Below are positions 25,749 through 38,000 of a stretch of 64,000 bases of DNA, piece by piece. The translations under genes were made by a program, and so were the position numbers. The stretch covers positions 2,813,902 to 2,877,901 of the forward strand of contig NC_087076.1 in NCBI RefSeq assembly GCF_026151205.1. The letters are read 5' to 3'. Within the stretch, counting starts at the first letter, position 1. Each line of letters opens with the position of its first letter. The stretch comes from Bolinopsis microptera (Eukaryota > Ctenophora > Tentaculata > Lobata > Bolinopsidae). The notes below the pieces were generated by a model. The model was not told where the DNA came from. It searched no databases and saw nothing but the letters and a program-made list of their open reading frames with translations.

Positions 25749-26123
25749 AAAATAATACGTGCGTGCGCGGCTTGAGCCGCGCCGCATAACAATTTATGCG
25801 TTTAGGGGCTGGAGTACGCGTGTTTACAGATTAATGAATTGTTGCATTGTAAATATTTAAAGTTGACGATATATTATGATTAGATTTAATAGTAAATTTT
25901 TCAAAGCTGGCTTTGGACTTAGGTAAAATTATAACTTATTTATTTTAAAGAAAAAACCACGGATAGTTTTAAATTTACATAGTCGTATAACTATAATCAA
26001 GTTAATCCTGTTTTCAAGAATGCGCGGCTTTGGCAGCCAGGTATTGACTTGTACATAAAATTGAATTTTAAATAGAAATGTGAATGTATTAAAATTTAAA
26101 ACTTTCAAAACGGAGGCTTATAA
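25749..26123 (+). repeat. Direct repeat copy 2
   Basis: Second copy of the 23695-24070 segment, same orientation, 2054 bp away. After cggaggcttataaat it leaves the homology and enters a 68-bp tandem duplication instead of RT sequence. Confidence 0.8.
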
Positions 26124-26270
26124 ATATTATTATATTATGATTGTAAAATAAAGGATAAAATTTTAAATTTGTTTCACTAAAATTTGTTTCACTAAATATT
26201 ATTATATTATGACTGTAAAATAAAGGATAAAATTATAAATTTGTTTCACTAAAAAATTTGTTTCACTACA
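26124..26270 (+). repeat. Tandem duplication of about 68 bp
   Basis: attattatattatgattgta, aataaaggataaaatt and aaatttgtttcactaaa occur twice in succession with few differences. Confidence 0.75.
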
Positions 26271-26271
26271 A

Positions 26272-27078
26272 CCTACCTTAGTTCCCAAAAATTTGTGTGC
26301 AATTAAATTGAGCACAATTTATTTGAGCCCGAAAAATTTGGGCAAAAAATTTGAACTCATTTGGGCGACCGAAAATTTGGGCACAAATTCTTCGAAAAAT
26401 GAACGATTTTCCACTAAAATTTCAGTTAGATATTTGCCTTAGTTCATTATTATTCCTTATTATTCCAGTCATTTTGCTTTCAATTTTAAGCATGTAGGTG
26501 GTAGTCTGAGTTGTTTCACATTATAAAATCTGCCCAGTAACTACTAAAAAATACAGTGATGATGGCACAGTACAAAATGATAGATATATACAATAGTGAT
26601 ATTTAGTCTCTCAATCAGATAGTATATTTAAAAGGGAGGCCAGATGACATAAGGAAAGGCTTTGAGAAGTCGGGTATAACTGATGCTTGTAGATCAGACT
26701 TTACGGTGGATGATAATCCATTTGCAGATCTTGTTTAAATCTGAAAATCTCTAGCTATCCGTACTTCTAGCCATTTGTTTTATTAGTAGCTGTTAGCTAT
26801 TCCAGTAATTTCTATTCATTTAAAATATAAGCCTTTTTAATTGGTCAAGCCATGAATGACAGATTAGAAAACTAAAATTTAAAATATTATTTCACTTGGA
26901 TATGAAGAAAAAGCCATCTTTCTATAGATTTCAGGGCCACAGGCCAAATGCCAAAAGTTTGGTTAGCAAAAAATTTAGCAGACGGAAAAGATTTACGCAA
27001 TTAATTTGGTCTGCAAAAAATTTGGGCGAGAGGCCCGCTCAAATTTTTTGTCGCCCAAATTTTTGGGAATTAAGGTAC
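26272..27078. mobile_element. 807-bp element with about 24-bp inverted termini
   Basis: The left end contains ccttagttcccaaaaatttg and the complement of the right end contains ccttaattcccaaaaatttg. Both subterminal regions are crowded with aaatttgggc/gcccaaattt motifs in opposite orientations. No transposase is recognisable; probably a non-autonomous DNA transposon. Confidence 0.7.
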
Positions 27079-28496
27079 CAGGACGCGCGCCGAGTTGGAA
27101 CAGATATTTTACGAGTGTCACTCGTTAATGGTTAAAGTAAGTACCGTTAAATTACGAATTATGTTACTTGGATTTGTTTTTACGCCTCATGCCTGCAATG
27201 TCTACATAGCACGACAATACCTATGCACTATGCGCGGCTCTCTTTTCAAACTTCTTGCATATGTGAGGGAAACGAGCAAGAGACTAAGTAAAAAGGTAAG
27301 TAAAAATGATGTGTGATTATTAAGTAAACAATTATGAATTAGGCGCGGCCTTGCTCACGGGTTTTAGGGTTAATGTGGTTATATTTAATATTCACCTTTT
27401 ATTACCTGCTGCATGATAGTATTATTTGCACTCCAGTCTGTGCTATATTGTATATGCATACGTCATTGCATTATCACTTTGAGCAGTCAGCAGTACAGTG
27501 ACATATGAATTATAATTGAAAAGTAGATATTATGCTTTTCATACAAGTTATGCTATTTAGGATTTGATATCATCTTTGTTGTATCGTGTATTAAATCTTT
27601 GTTATACTTACTCATAATATTAAATAAATTGTAATATCCAAATTATCCTTAAATTATTCTGAGAATATATATTCATTAATGATAAATTTGTATTCCTGTA
27701 GACATCAAATATTAGATTTGACTCCCGGTACAATTTACATAGTTATTTATCACTATCTTCCCAATTCCCCTATTATATAACCAAGAGGCTTGCATATGAA
27801 CATATTGACATGGGTGCAGAGGTGAGCCTGTACGGAACCTAGTAGTTTCAGTTCCTTGTTTAACTTGCCGTACAGCAAGGACATTCACTACTTTATTGTT
27901 AATTACAATAATCGTATTCGTAAAGAAAACAAAAAATGTTTGTTTTACTAAAACTTTCAAGAAAACTTGATATGGCAATCTACAGCCAAATGAGAAGGTG
28001 GCTCCTGTCCAAATATGCTCCAATGGTAACCTTCAGTACACATATTTGTACTTGTCAGCAATTCAAGTCTTGAGTTAGCTGGTATAATTTATTGTGCTTT
28101 ACTGCGGCATACAAACTCAACTTATGTTTCTGTAGATACATTTATTTTGTGTCGATTTATTTTGAGTTCGGGGGTCCATAACCTCAAAACAAATCAATGG
28201 TGAAATCCTTTTACTTCTCTAAAGAGAGAATTTTCTGCAAAGTTTATCTTTTATCACCAACGGGACATGTGCTCATGTGTGGTTTATCAGGCAGATTGTA
28301 AACTGTTCCATACATCTGAACAGTTTTTTGAATGAGAGATGTATAGACCATGTCATGATAGATTCGGAGAATATGTTCTAACAACCCAACAAGGTATAAT
28401 GCTATTGGAAAACATTTCTCAAATTGTCACTTGAACTGTAAATCATCTAAAATTTGTGCACCATTATAGGCAGACAATCAAGTACATTTATGCTGG
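27079..28496. other. No confident gene; upstream region of SOS
   Basis: A 103-codon minus-strand frame at 28023-27712 has no familiar motif and starts without context. I searched for exons of the N-terminal histone-fold domain expected in Son of sevenless and recognised none. Confidence 0.45.
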
Positions 28497-28828
28497 CCCA
28501 GGAAACCTTACTGGCTGGGGCCTATCCCCGAAAATAAAAGATATTTCCGGTTTTTTGCAAAATTTGCGCCTCGTAAATTCAAAGAAAAAATTTGAAACAA
28601 TGTAGATTTTCAGTTATCGTGAAAAGTCTCATTTTGGGCCAAATAAAGGTTCATAACTTTAACTTTGCAAATTCATGTCCTCTGATCGGTTGAATTGTGT
28701 CACGTGAAGCTGGAATGCGTCACGTGTGCAATAAACTTGTGCGAGCATGAAATGCAACTTTAACGCGACGCTCGCTGTGAAGACGCAATCACCTCTAGTA
28801 TTACGCCCAGCCAGTAAGGTTTGCTGGG
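28497..28828. mobile_element. MITE-like element, 332 bp
   Basis: Termini 28497-28519 and 28806-28828 are 23-bp inverted repeats with a single mismatch (core aaaccttactggctggg). The interior includes two CACGTG-containing stretches near 28700-28727. No coding capacity. Confidence 0.8.
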
Positions 28829-29051
28829 GGTGTGTCTGTACACCAGCTTCGTTTTGTGCCGTTATGATCAGTGCATTGGGTCTTTACCATTGTATTTGTA
28901 GTATTAAATTTTCGTTTGTTATATTTTAAGATTTAAGTTTAAATTTATATCACCGTATAATTTTTGTTTAAGCATTTACAGCACTTACTGAAACATAGCA
29001 CCTAAATATGTATTTTTTCAAAGTGAATACCTCCAATCTACTCTTGTTTAG

Positions 29052-32000
29052 GACTGATGCTCTCATGTTGACTATAGAGAGAAAAGTGTTTAAAACTGAC
29101 GAAAGTCTCGATCAGATCAGACAATTTAATGAGGTTGGTTTTGAAGAAAACACCTTGTCACTATTTCTGACATGTTTCCGGATTCCATAGACGTGGGCTA
29201 TAGTAGGGAGGCGGCACAAGTTGGCTGTAAGCCAATCATGTTACTCCATTGAACAATTAATTATCCGAGTATTTTTACAACAATCTAGCTACCAAAACCA
29301 ACGTCCAATATCCCTATAATACTTCAAATGGAATAGTTCCCCGTTTAAACGTTGTGATACCTCAGATTGTGGAAGCATTTCAAAATGAACAGAATTGCTA
29401 CATACAAGAGTTACAGATTATGGCGGAGAAAATAAAACCTGTTTTTGACAACCCCAAATCAGGTTTTTTTAAATTAGATGCTTTTCAAAATTAGTATCTT
29501 TTCAATAACTTAACATATATTTTATTTTCTTGAAATCGAATCTATAATATGACTAGCGTTTCACTGGCCCTAATTTCATCTTATCTTATTTATGCAGGTA
29601 GAAAATCGACAGAACAAAATTTTGATATTGACATGGTATCCGTAAAATAACATAACATTTATGTATCATGTAATAAGCTGAGAAACATTACACTGGTTTT
29701 AATTTCAGGCGTGAACGGGGATACGGTGGATGTTATATTTGGAAACGTATGTGAGTTGGTAAAAGTGGAATTAGAATTGCAGAGTTGCATGGAGGAAATG
29801 AAAGTTATCACTACCTCAGACACGCTGCTACCAGTGGGGTCTGTCTTCAATCACTTTGCTAAGGTAAAGAACAGTGATTACTAGGAGTCTTACTTTCTCA
29901 CCTGTATAGACGTGATAACAGGGGGCCCAGTTTTAACTTTTGAGTGTCAAATCTTATACATCCCTGAGTTTGTGGTTAATGTTTCTGTGTTCGTAGATCA
30001 ACTAAAGTGAATAGATAAGTGACTATAACCGTGTGCAAATAAAGTTTCATATTCATTAGTGAATTATCTGTTATCTTTTAGTCAGAACAGTTGGAGGTGT
30101 ACGTTTACTACGGCAACAATTATGCAATGTCAATGAATCACGTGGAAAAGCTGAAAACAGAAAAAGATAACCTCAGATACTCCTTCGTAAGTAGCACTTC
30201 CACATTCTAGAACATTCGGAATAAAATTCGATATTTACTAAAGACTGAACCTTTTTCTCAGAAGATTTTGACAGCTGTCAGAATCGTAATGAATTTATAA
30301 AAACTGATAAGCCCTTTTTATTCTCCTGAAGGTGGACGAATCACGAAGCCACAAATATTGATATTTTTCACGGTGTAGGTTAACGTTAGGGGGTTTTATT
30401 TTTGGTCTGGCAGAGTGTATCAGTGATAAGAGGCGGTGAAATTTGACCTCTGACTTTTAAACCTTGTCAGTGTGACACGAATCGCACACGACGAATTGAT
30501 TTCTTGTAATTTATAAGATGATCAAATATGACCTGTTAATTAAGAATCGGGCTCGGATGGAAGTTTAATCTATTCATGACATCACCTGGTGACGTTATAT
30601 GCCCTTATATGGTATTCAATAATGTGTCCTGCCCAGCTTACTGCACAATGGACAATTGATCTTGGTTACTTTAACGGCTTCAGCGTGATTTCAAGGCTAA
30701 AATCTTGCCGACAGTTGCAAAATCTTTTAAATACACCCTTTATTGATTAAAAGGAAGAATGATCTGGCAATGATCCTCCAAAGTAATATAAATTATAATT
30801 TTTTCTAAATTTCGTTAAGTCAACGTTTTTAATCCTTCATTGATTGATAAGTTGCCTGATTTCAGCGTATTTGAAATCTCGACATCAGAACTAGAACAAA
30901 TCTGCTCTGGCAAAATATAAGATTATGACCTAAACTTGTATAAGATTATTACCTAAACTTGTATAAGGAGTGACAACATCACCTCTTTATCAGAAAACTT
31001 AAAATCTTCACGAGGTTCCAATTTCAGGAAGATTGTGTGAAGTTGGGTTTCTCGGAGGATGCAGTAACGATACTGCTGGAAGTTCTGCTCTTCAAGCCAA
31101 TACAACACATCTCTTACGTATTTGACACTATCCGGGTACTTTGACATATTTTACACCTTCTTAGCCATGTAATCACTGGAATCCCAAATTTCGATTGTCG
31201 CGTTATCAGATGAATTTTAAATATTACGCCACATCACCATAAAATATGTTAGGATCTGATAAGTTGTTTGAAGAACTTGTCTAAGTTACACTCTGAAAGT
31301 GAGAAATTCGCGACCATCCAGAAAGATCTCCTCAGAGAAGCTTTGTATTTCTTGGATAATACGGAGTCTGCTGTTCAGGTTAGAAAAATAAATAGTTATT
31401 TAGATCAATATTATAATTTACAAGGGCTGGATGACAAATTTGAAAGTTCAAATTAAAAGTTCGGTTTATTGATCGAAGACAAAGTAGCCATATTTACAGG
31501 ATGTAATGGACAAGTTCTATAACGATTACAGATATTATCCACTCTACCTAGTGCCACGCCCTTCTCGTGACAACCCACTTCAGCTACTCTTCAGTGAGTT
31601 ACAGGGGAGGGGTCTTGCTTGTTTTTATGATATTACAAGAATCGTTTCCTTGTTATTTGATGCTTCTAGTAAGTTTGTTATCATGTCATTATTAGAAGCT
31701 TTACAATTCAACTGTACATTCCTGAGTAAAGTCACAGCGCTGGGAAAAGTTCGTATTTTTTGTGAATGATGTAAATGGATCTAAGTAGTCTCGCCTACAA
31801 GCTGCAACTACCTACAGTTTTAAACAATGTACAAGTTTTACAACCCTACAAGGGGACATGTTAACCTAACTGTAGTATAAATCTCTCCGAGAGAGACAAT
31901 GACTGTTGCTATATAATGACTGTTGCTATATATAGCAACATTGGTATATATACCAATCGTGTTGTGATCTGACCAGTCATCTCACCAAAAATATTTTACT

Positions 32001-35000
32001 AAAAAAGCTTCTAAAGTGTAATGAGATTTATAGGTTAGACGTGACCAACTTGATTCATGCGTTCCACTGCTTCACTACATGGGTGTTGACACGCTACGAC
32101 ACTACCTTGGTATGACAACTTTAGAACTCGGCTCTGTTTCTCAGTAAACCCCAACTCCTACAAATATTTCATGTTTACATTCTACAAAATACCGCGGGTT
32201 CAAATAGTGGCTCGTTTAGATTGGAACCGTGACCATGTGACCAGTTTGTGACCACGCGACCTTTCAGAGAGTTACATGAGCATGATCGTGGAGAAGAAGG
32301 CGGAGCTAAGACTAGTGGAAGTGACTGAGGAAACCATAACAATCAGCATGTTGGTAAGTTGATTGGCACGAAGCCAGATCAGTGCTCATTTACCACTACC
32401 AAACTAGTCTCTACCTGGCTTCAGGTTTTTAGCAAGCTCAAATGTTCCCTGATATGGTGCAATATTAAATATATTAAGTGGTGAGCTGCTTTAAAGGCTT
32501 CACTCTGGTTACATTTTGAGCTATGTTTTAAATTTATGGAATTTATTCGACGTAAATTTTTGAAATTAAAACACCATCTCTGAGCCCCAAATCGAACTAA
32601 AAGATGTTTTACCTTATCAAATATAGTTGGAAGTTTTATCAAGTTTACGGCTTCTGCGAAAGAGTTGGTAGTCATAAGCCCTGTACCTTCTGACTGTCTG
32701 AATGCATTGTCCTGAATCTATTTTTACTGGTGATAAATGTGACCTAATTAACAAAACCTACATGTTTAAATTGTGCGCTGAATGATATCTCCCGTTTATT
32801 TATATACATGGTGGGTCGGTGTAATACTTGGCGAGTAATGCCTAACTAGAGCTGTCCAGTGTCCTCAACCAATTTCAAAATTTTTTAGCTGTTTATTTTT
32901 GTGGTTCATTAAAAATGTTAGATGAATTTTCATTCGATTGTCTTTTCATTCAATTGTCTTTATTGAGGTTTATTGAGGTTTATCTTTAAGTGTTATAATT
33001 CATCACTTTTTCCATCGAGTTTCATTTTGACAAAGTGACTCAACTGTTTAAATTCTTTAAAATGTAGCTGTCATCCAAAACCTTTCTCAGGATAAAGAAA
33101 ACCGAGACATAATTTTACTGAAACAAAGATTTCCGATAACTGAAGTTGAAACTGTCAAAGATCTTCATAATGATCTCAACCAGGTAACATCCTAGACACA
33201 GAATTAACGACAAAAACATTCCCCTTATATTTTCATTTAAACACATTAATACCTACTTCAACCCTGTAAAGCCTCTCAACGACTATGTAATATGTATAGT
33301 GTATACATTTACAACCTTTAAATACCAAATCTTTAAACCTTTACTAGTGAAATATGCTCCGATATGTTCAGTTCATTTGCATACACCAGAAATATGATAA
33401 ACCTGTTCGTGATAAACTTAAACTTTACCTTTTCTTAGTTCAGTGTCAATCTAAAAGATCAAGTGATAAATCTGCTGCCGGCTAAAGCTGAAGATAAGAA
33501 TGATGTGGTGGTATCTTTAACCGTCCTACTTTGTCGAAGGTTTGCCATCTTCTGTGAACTGTAAAGTTGTGTTTTTAGTTTTACTGGTAATAACTTCCTT
33601 GATCTTGCTACTTGTGTTAAATTCAAACGTACTGCAAAAATTTAGCAATCATCAATCATGTTACATTCACAACTAGATTTCTAACACATCTGACTCACAT
33701 TCCCCCTCCACAGAGTGTTTGTCCCCGAAACTCGTAACTCTCTGCTCAACATGGGCCGGTTTATGTACTCTGAGTACGACGAAGTTTACTCCGGTCCGAG
33801 CACTTCTGAACCTGTACTCAACAATAACCTCTCCTCATTGGTGGAACGCCTCGTACAGGGAGCTGTCACTGGTAGGGTGTCTCTTACTTTTGTAATGTTC
33901 ATTCTAGGGCCTCTCGGAAACGGACTCTTTTGAAATAGACGTATTTTGAAATACCGAGATTTGGTAAATACAAAATTACCAAACTAATAAACCTGAATTT
34001 CCTTTGCTGAATATTGAATAAATCGTAAACTTCAGATGAAGGGTTTACTAAAGATTTTCTGACAGTTTTCAAACTTTTCACTACTTCGGGGATACTGCTA
34101 GGACTGTTGCAGGAAAAGTTTCACAAATACAAGATCGAAGATGCCAAGGTATGAATCTTTCAAGTGCTCGAGAAAACTTAGGTATTCTTTTCATTCTATA
34201 AAATGCTGTTCTATCGGAATATTTACTGGCGGATTATTAATTTATCCTTTATTTTGTAGGACAAGGAAATAACAGAGAAGACTCAGAAGTTAAAAGTTTT
34301 CAGTATTCTCAAAACCTGGATTCTTATTGACAAGACAGACTTTTTAAGGGATGGGCTTCTTGGATCAAACCTCTGGATATTCCTAGACAGGTTTTATTTC
34401 AGTATACTGTGTGATGGTTCATCTGTATAAGACATTGATATCTTTATTAAGGAAACTATTAGTTAGAATTGAGGAAGTCTTTTCATTGCGCGTTTTCATT
34501 GTTTGGCAGGCTCGATTTTAAGTTTTCGTGTGGCCGATAGAATGGCCATGTTGGCAGCAGGCAGTGTAATACTAATCTGATAGTGACTAACCTGGCACTA
34601 CTGAGTGAGCAAACTAACCTGGCACTATTGCTGGTTTGACACAGTGAGGCTCCTCTAGGACCCACTGGAATGTTCGCTGCTGAACACACAAAACACTGTT
34701 ATCCCCCACTAGAACAGATCCCTCTCCGCACTTCAGAGACACTGCTGAGCTGGAGGCAACAGGAAACTGGGAGTCTGTACTCATGAGACTCCACTTTTCT
34801 GGTAATCCAACACAGTTCTTGTCACCTGACAATGTTAAACAGGCTCTCATTGGCTGAACGCAATGTTAAACAGGCTCTTATTTGCTGAACGCAATGTTTA
34901 ACAACACTTTTAACCTATTGGTGTTATACTCAACTTTGGTTTCGCAAAAAATAGTGCATTGATGAGGTAACAAATTAATTCATGTGTGTAAATTGTTAAT

Positions 35001-38000
35001 ACAGGAAAAAGAATGCCTTACACGGACCTTCAGATACGGTTTTCCAATAAGCTCCGGTGCTTCCCGAAATAAATATAACATTGCGGACATCCAGCGAGAG
35101 TTTCTCTTCACACCTCCCCCTTTTCTCACCAAACACTAGTCTTATCTGCTCCACATGGTCACAGTATATCACTAAGCTAGCTTCGTCTTTAGTTACCTTC
35201 CACAGCTGTTCCTCCCCCCTTACTTCTTGCGTTAAAACCTCATTTTCTATGCAGTGGGCAATTTGTAGAGTGACGTATTCCTTGAAGTGGAGCTTTATAA
35301 CGGTTATATGGCCCAATGTTTCGGTGAAAAGAGCAAGATTAAGGCTTCTAGGGGATTCGAAAAACGTTGAGTCGAGTTTTATCAGCAGTGGATTTGTCTC
35401 AAGATCGTAGTTTATCACTTCGTTAACCCGTACTCTCTGCCAAACTGGAAGATACAAAGTTATATATCTCGTGATAGTCGCGTTTAAACAATATTTTAAA
35501 GAATTTCCGAGAATTACAGCAATACGTGCCACGTCATGGTGATACCATATTGTAAATGTTTTGAGGTTTGAATATGATTAACAGTAATAAAATGCTAAAA
35601 TACAGGTCCGATTTCTTAGATGAAGCTGAAGGATTTGAACTGTAAATTTCGATTTCAGTTGTAAGAAGACACCCTGGCTGCTAAAATGGGTGAAACTGAT
35701 AGAAAAGCTTATAGAGGACCCGACCAACAGCACTAAGATAATGAGTATTGGAACAATTGACAGTATCACATGTTTACTGGACGAAGAAGAACCTCCTCCC
35801 GATACCTTGTGGTATCTGACCAAAACACCTATCAAATACAGCTTACTTACTGTACGAACATTTCTTACGTTTCTTCCTGCTATATTTTTGTAGTGTTTGC
35901 ACTTCAAAATCTTATATTTTTATAAGCACAAATAACTTTTGTTTTTCCTTGATATTCACTCTGGCTCCGAAGATAATTTATATAAATTGTTTCAGCTACA
36001 CCCAGTAGAACTTGCCAGGCAGATTACTTTAATTGAACACAGCTGTTTTGCTAAAATGAGACTATTTGATATCATAGGTGAGTTATCTTTGAATTTACCT
36101 TCGTTACTATAAGTTACTATAGTACAACTGTAGACCAGCAGCATCAGTAGTTTCTTCCTCATATCTTCCCTGTTTCCTCTGTGCCTTGCTAATAATGAGA
36201 TTATTGTAGTAATATTTACAATTTACATGTTACCTCGTTATAAACGAGCACGATATTTCAGTTAATGAAGGTGAAGCAGTATCCAAACTGCGAGAATTCC
36301 AAGACAGATACAGTTTGTGGATAAGACGATCAATTGTTGAGAGTAGAAACTTAGAGGAGCGCTCAGCAATGTTTAGAAATATGTTTCACCTTCTGAAAGT
36401 AAGTTAAAATTTGCGAGCAATGAGTTGATATTTTCATTGAAATAAGATTAATAACATTATTTAAATCCACCAGTAACTGCGTTTTTGTGAACTGTGTTTT
36501 TGTCTAATACGGTTTAACTTCTCAGTCACTTCACAGTATCCGGAACTATAGTGGACTGATGGCTGTGTACAACGTTCTACAAAGTGCGGAACTGTACAGA
36601 CTGAAGCATTCGATGCGGCAGTTGTTGTTAAAATTCAAGGATACGCTGTCAAAGGTAAGCTGAATTAATTGGTTTCAACTGGGGGAACTTGGCGGTTACA
36701 TGTGGTATTGTTACATCCTGTGGAAAACCGGAAACAGCAAAGCTGTAGAAAACTAAATTAACAACAAGTTAAACAAGCAGTTTGAAAAAGTGCTCGTTTT
36801 TAAGGAAAGAAACAGTGTTGTAAATTTATGACTTTTAATTTGCTTTCATACGGTAAAAGGTTAATTAATTAATTAAGGACAACCGCTTTTATTAGGACGC
36901 CCCGTAATTCTTGAAAAAAAGGTACAGTTACTAACTTTGGTGGTACCTATGTTTAGTACAGTTAAAAGCCCTCAATAAATACTAAAATCTACTGTTTCAG
37001 ATCGAAGACCTCCCCAAGAATAATTACGAGGATTACTGGAAAACCATATTATCAGAAACTTCCCCTTCTATACCACTAATAGGTTATTTTAGTACTAATT
37101 ACTTGTAATTAGAGACTGCAGAATATTGTCTCATAAAAAGTTCGTGTCGAGGTTTTCAGCCGCACAATAAATCAAATACATGTTAATTATAGCCCATTAT
37201 TTCGGTTTAATTTTAGTTAAGTGGTTTTACAGTTGATTAGATTTTGCAGATCTGGCTAACAAGGCATAATCATTAACCGCAACATCACAGACCCTGTATT
37301 TTGAGTCGTGTTATTTATAATTTTCTCATTTTACGAAGGCACAATTCGATCTGGATGAGAAAATTGACTCAATTAAATCAACTCTGTCAGGATCGTACAA
37401 TCGGTTTGTTAAAGAATCCAATCTGAGTTTTGTAAATGGAGAGGAAGTGAACTTTGAAGCTTGTCTGAAAATGTCTGACAAGGTTGAAAACATCACGTTA
37501 TTACAGAAGCGGGCATTTAACTTTACCTGCCAGGAATCTATCAAGGTACGTGGTTATCTGGAGTTTTTCTAATTTTCCGTATTTCCAACTTTATTTAAAG
37601 AACTGGAAGATCATATTTCTAATATTGCACGCGAAACTGTTTTGTTAAACAAGAAATGGTGTTAAGAAAATGGGGTAAATTTACAGGTTACAGCTGACCT
37701 CTCACTAACATTCTTAAGTGCAACACAAATATCTGAGCCTTATTCTGTATGGAAACAAATAGTCTGGAAGTTGATACTTACAAAGCATCTTGATAAGATG
37801 CTTCAGTAAAGGTAGAAGAGGTGAAAAATGTACTTAATGAATAAACCCCATTTTCTTGATTTTCAAAACAGCCCCCAAGTAGATAAAATGATCCTACTAG
37901 TCCCAACTTTTCCAGGGGTTCTTGCTTGAAGTGTGCCCTTACGAGCGTAAAACAAGAAAAGAGTTTCTCTCAGATCTCTATGATAAGAGTCTTACGGTGG

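Noticed and set aside
27712-28023. 103-codon minus-strand ORF
   Set aside because: No recognisable motif, no splice partner, and alternative start usage; likely chance.
30953-31147. 64-codon minus-strand ORF with plausible composition
   Set aside because: Antisense shadow of the SOS DH exon 31028-31135, which matches the family on the plus strand.
35578-35907. 109-codon minus-strand ORF with a hydrophobic stretch
   Set aside because: Antisense of the SOS exon 35659-35851; I did not accept it as the missing first exon of the nested sushi gene.
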